From Pseudofrankia saprophytica (GTDB lineage Bacteria; Actinomycetota; Actinomycetes; Frankiales; Frankiaceae), in NCBI RefSeq assembly GCF_000235425.2, contig NZ_KI912266.1:6230029-6294028 (forward strand): a stretch of 64,000 nt of DNA. The letters are read 5' to 3'. The position numbers and the translations under genes are program-made. A model generated the notes under the pieces. It saw only the letters and a list, made by a program, of their open reading frames with translations, did no database searches and had not been told where the DNA came from. Shown piece by piece: positions 61,774 through 64,000 of the stretch. How positions within the stretch are numbered: the first letter of the stretch is position 1; the number at the start of each line of letters is the position of its first letter.

Positions 61774-62535
61774 TCACCAGGGGTAGGTGCCGCCGTTCTC
61801 GTTCAGGAACACTCCCGAGCCTTCGTCATGCCTGGCGAGCACCTGGGCCGCGATCCGGGCGCCGCCCTCCTCGGCGCTGTCCCAGCCGGAGTGGCCGTTG
61901 AGGTCGGTGGCGCAGTAACCCGGGGAGAGCGCGTTGACGGTGATGCCGACAGTGCGGAGCTCATGCGCGTAGATCAGCGTGATGGCGTTCAGCGCCGCCT
62001 TGGACGAGTTGTAGCCGAGAAGCTGCGCGAATTTCCCCAGCGTCGGACCGGGATCGGCCAGGACGGCGAAGGTGCCCAGGCCGCTGGAGACGTTGCCGAT
62101 GACCGCGCCGGGTGACCGGCGCAGCAGACCGAGCATGGCGTTCGTGACGGCCACGACGCCGAAGACGTTGGTCTCGTAGATCTCGCGCAGCGCGGAGACC
62201 GGCAGCGTCGAGGGCGCGCGGCCCTGGTCGCGGGTGATGCCGGCGTTGTTGACGAGGATGTCCAGCCGGCCGTGCCGGGCGTCGATGACCGCGGCCGCGC
62301 GCGCGATCGTCGCCTCATCCGTGACGTCCAGGTGAAGAAACGCGACGTCCAGCCCTTGCTGGGCGAGCGCCGCGGCCGCCGCCTCGCCCAGTTCGGGGCT
62401 GCGCGCGCCGAGCAGCACGGTGTGGCCCTGCCTGGCGATGGCCGTCGCCGTGGCGAGACCGATGCCCTTGTTCGCTCCGGTGACGAGCACGATCTTGCGA
62501 GGGGAGGCCTGGGAAACGGGTTCGTGGGAGGTCAT
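61774..62535 (-). CDS. short-chain dehydrogenase/reductase
   Basis: The 253-residue SDR has the NADP site VTGANKGIGLAT, DILVNNAGI, the catalytic Ser in GNVSSGLG and YxxxK in LLGYNSSKAALN. It resembles carbonyl-reductase-type SDRs. The ATG at 62535 excludes an upstream basic extension. It is divergent from an XRE/MmyB regulator, a pairing seen often in actinobacteria, and is probably its target. Confidence 0.93.
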   Translation of the reverse strand: MTSHEPVSQASPRKIVLVTGANKGIGLATATAIARQGHTVLLGARSPELGEAAAAALAQQGLDVAFLHLDVTDEATIARAAAVIDARHGRLDILVNNAGITRDQGRAPSTLPVSALREIYETNVFGVVAVTNAMLGLLRRSPGAVIGNVSSGLGTFAVLADPGPTLGKFAQLLGYNSSKAALNAITLIYAHELRTVGITVNALSPGYCATDLNGHSGWDSAEEGGARIAAQVLARHDEGSGVFLNENGGTYPW

Positions 62536-62621
62536 GGGTCTCACCGTCACGTCGGGGACCGGCCATGAGGAGAGCAGTCCCGAGGCTGGTATCGGCGGTC
62601 CCATGGTTCGCGGGCCCGCGC

Positions 62622-62631
62622 GGGTACACCC
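62622..62631. promoter_or_regulatory. small dyad GGGT-AC-ACCC in SDR/XRE promoter gap
   Basis: A 10-bp dyad lies 8 bp before the ATG of the XRE gene and about 90 bp before the SDR start. It is possible operator DNA for the regulator; short, so of weak weight. Confidence 0.3.
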
Positions 62632-62638
62632 TCGTGTC

Positions 62639-63508
62639 ATGGACCAGGCCAGCCGCGACGAGATGGCGGCCTTCCTGCGCGGGCGGCGCGCCCGGGTACA
62701 GCCGGCGGACGTGGGCCTGCCGGCCGGACCGCGCCGCCGCACGCCGGGGCTGCGCCGCCAGGAGGTCGCCCAGCTGGCCGGCATGTCGGTCGACTACTAC
62801 GTCCGCCTCGAACAGGGCCGCGGGCCACGCCCGTCCGGCCAGATCCTCGGCGCCATCAGCCGGGCGCTGCGCCTGTCCGACGCCGAACGCGCCTACCTGC
62901 ACCATCTGTCCGGCGAGCAGCCGCCGACCGCGTCCGTCCTGTCGTCCGACGTCAGCCCAGGGGTCCTGCACCTGCTGGACCGCTTCGACGACGCGCCCGC
63001 CCTGGTCTGCGACGCCAAGTACGACATCCTGGCGTGGAACCCGATGGGCGCGGCGCTGCTCGGCGACCTCTCCGCCGTCCCACCGGCCGAACGCAACGTC
63101 ATCTGGCGTTTCTTCACCCGGGCCGGCACCCGGGAAAGGCACGACCCGGCCAGCGTGGAGCGGTTCGCCCGCGAGTCAGTGGCGGACCTGCTCGCCGCCG
63201 CGGCGCGCTACCCGCGCGACCCGGGAATCCGTGACCTGGTCGGGCGGCTGCTCGGCGCCAGCGAGGAGTTCCGTCGCCTGTGGGCCGAACGGGAGCTCCA
63301 GGTGCGCCGCTCCACCCACAAACGGATCCGCCACCCCGAGGTCGGCTGGCTCGACCTCGACTGCGACGCCCTGCACGACCCCGAGCGCGACCACTGGATC
63401 ATCCTGTACACGGCGGCCCCCGGGACGCCCACCCACCGGGCACTCCAACTACTCAAGGTCCTCGGAACGCAGTGGTCGACGGCGCCCGGGTCCACCGCGA
63501 CCTCCTGA
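62639..63508 (+). CDS. XRE family regulator with MmyB-like ligand domain
   Basis: The 289-residue protein has an XRE helix-turn-helix (RRTPGLRRQEVAQLAGMSVDYYVRLEQGR) and a MmyB-type PAS-like ligand domain, marked by ALVCDAKYDILAWNPMGAALLGD and NVIWRFFTR. It senses a fatty-acid-like ligand in related cases and controls the neighbouring dehydrogenase. The start could be ATG 62639 or in-frame ATG 62603. Confidence 0.92.
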   Translation: MDQASRDEMAAFLRGRRARVQPADVGLPAGPRRRTPGLRRQEVAQLAGMSVDYYVRLEQGRGPRPSGQILGAISRALRLSDAERAYLHHLSGEQPPTASVLSSDVSPGVLHLLDRFDDAPALVCDAKYDILAWNPMGAALLGDLSAVPPAERNVIWRFFTRAGTRERHDPASVERFARESVADLLAAAARYPRDPGIRDLVGRLLGASEEFRRLWAERELQVRRSTHKRIRHPEVGWLDLDCDALHDPERDHWIILYTAAPGTPTHRALQLLKVLGTQWSTAPGSTATS

Positions 63509-63546
63509 CCGTCCGCCGCGCACGCCGCCCCGTACCGCCCCGGCGG

Positions 63547-64000
63547 TCAGGCCGGCGTCGTGGCCCGCCGCGTGACCAGTCCGAGCACCTCGGCCAGGGC
63601 GGCGCGCACCCGCTCGTCGCCGATCAACCCATCCGGCCCCACCGCGCTGCGCGCGACGGGGACGCGCACCGGACTGGGAGTCGCGACGACCGCGCCGACG
63701 TAGCCCAGCACGGTCGCCAGCGTGGCGTCCGCCCCGCCCCCTCGCCCCTCGGCGGCCACGTTGATCCAGGCAACCGGCTTGCCGTAGAGCTCACCGCCCC
63801 CGACCGTCCAGTCGAGCAGGTTCTTCAGGCTGCCCGGCAACGATCCCGCGTACTCCGGCGTGCAGAACAGCACGGCGTCCGCCGCGTCGATGCGCCGCCT
63901 CAGCTCGGCCACGGCCGGGTGGACCGGTTCCTGGTCATCGGGCACGAACGCAGGCAGCCGCGCCAGGTCGTCGTAGAGATCGGCGACGACGCCGTCGGGG
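63547..64000 (-). CDS. NADPH-dependent FMN reductase, 5' end beyond window
   Basis: The partial flavodoxin-like reductase keeps its C-terminal 150 residues. The flavin-binding segment DAVLFCTPEYAGSLPGSLKN and the following NLLDWTVGGGELYGKPVAWIN are typical of the NADPH-dependent FMN reductase/ArsH-like family. The frame is open to the window edge (PDGVVADLYDDLARLPAF), so the start and first Rossmann strand lie outside. It converges on the XRE gene. Confidence 0.88.
   Translation of the reverse strand, partial: PDGVVADLYDDLARLPAFVPDDQEPVHPAVAELRRRIDAADAVLFCTPEYAGSLPGSLKNLLDWTVGGGELYGKPVAWINVAAEGRGGGADATLATVLGYVGAVVATPSPVRVPVARSAVGPDGLIGDERVRAALAEVLGLVTRRATTPA

Overview
The window is one contiguous stretch of very GC-rich DNA with strong G/C bias at third codon positions, GTG starts, and a typical actinobacterial gene set: an F420-type LLM oxidoreductase, a fused RNase HI/phosphatase, many TetR regulators, P450 plus [3Fe-4S] ferredoxin, several membrane-anchored Ser/Thr kinases and a DUF222-HNH gene. 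The style (large accessory gene load, P450/Rieske/acyl-CoA genes, multiple kinases) fits Frankia or a close relative. That placement is inferred from gene content; no rRNA, tRNA or other phylogenetic marker is present.

Layout. 1-5 kb: F420 oxidoreductase and a conserved actinobacterial block on the minus strand (Nif3-like protein, C4 zinc-ribbon coiled coil, RNase HI/phosphatase). 5-9.2 kb: an unusual zinc-peptidase/beta-propeller protein that converges on an anti-phage dCTP-deaminase-type gene, their stop codons overlapping in one CTAG. 9.4-21.5 kb: an oxidative lipid/sterol/xenobiotic catabolism zone with Rieske oxygenase, P450, ferredoxin, acyl-CoA synthetase, enoyl-CoA hydratase, class II cholesterol oxidase, three TetR regulators and at least three sets of operator-like palindromes. 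21.5-31 kb: DUF445 protein, GT87-type membrane glycosyltransferase, DEAD-box helicase with a long structured leader, and dnaE with an elaborate palindrome pair upstream. 31-41 kb: alpha/beta hydrolase, small ORFs, YpfJ-type zinc metallopeptidase, isochorismatase-like hydrolase divergent from a GATase1-AraC regulator, FtsH and a RecQ-like helicase. 41-52 kb: three Ser/Thr kinases with different sensor tails (eight WD40 repeats; a disordered Ser/Thr/Pro tail; an LppP/LprE-like domain), a PL3 pectate lyase and the lat-pcd lysine catabolic pair. 52-58 kb: a little-characterised operon encoding a winged-helix protein and a giant two-ATPase protein (AAA/STAND-like N-terminus, HerA/FtsK-like C-terminus) interrupted by an apparent single-base frameshift. 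58-64 kb: SRPBCC/MarR pair behind a 34-bp near-palindrome, DUF222-HNH endonuclease, TipA-like MerR regulator, SDR divergent from an XRE/MmyB regulator, and an FMN reductase cut by the window edge.

How the genes fit together. The 11-21 kb zone looks like several small, separately repressed catabolic units: each oxygenase or P450 lies head-to-head with its own TetR gene, and palindromes lie between them. lat and pcd are 2 bp apart and should convert L-lysine to alpha-aminoadipate. The most interesting candidates are the dCTP deaminase with its convergent peptidase-propeller partner, the winged-helix/double-ATPase operon, and the perfect 46-bp palindrome with a second hairpin of identical arms upstream of dnaE. 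No CRISPR array, insertion sequence, integrase, tRNA or rRNA was seen. Coordinates of starts are chosen from ribosome-binding sites and domain starts; where this is uncertain the entry says so.
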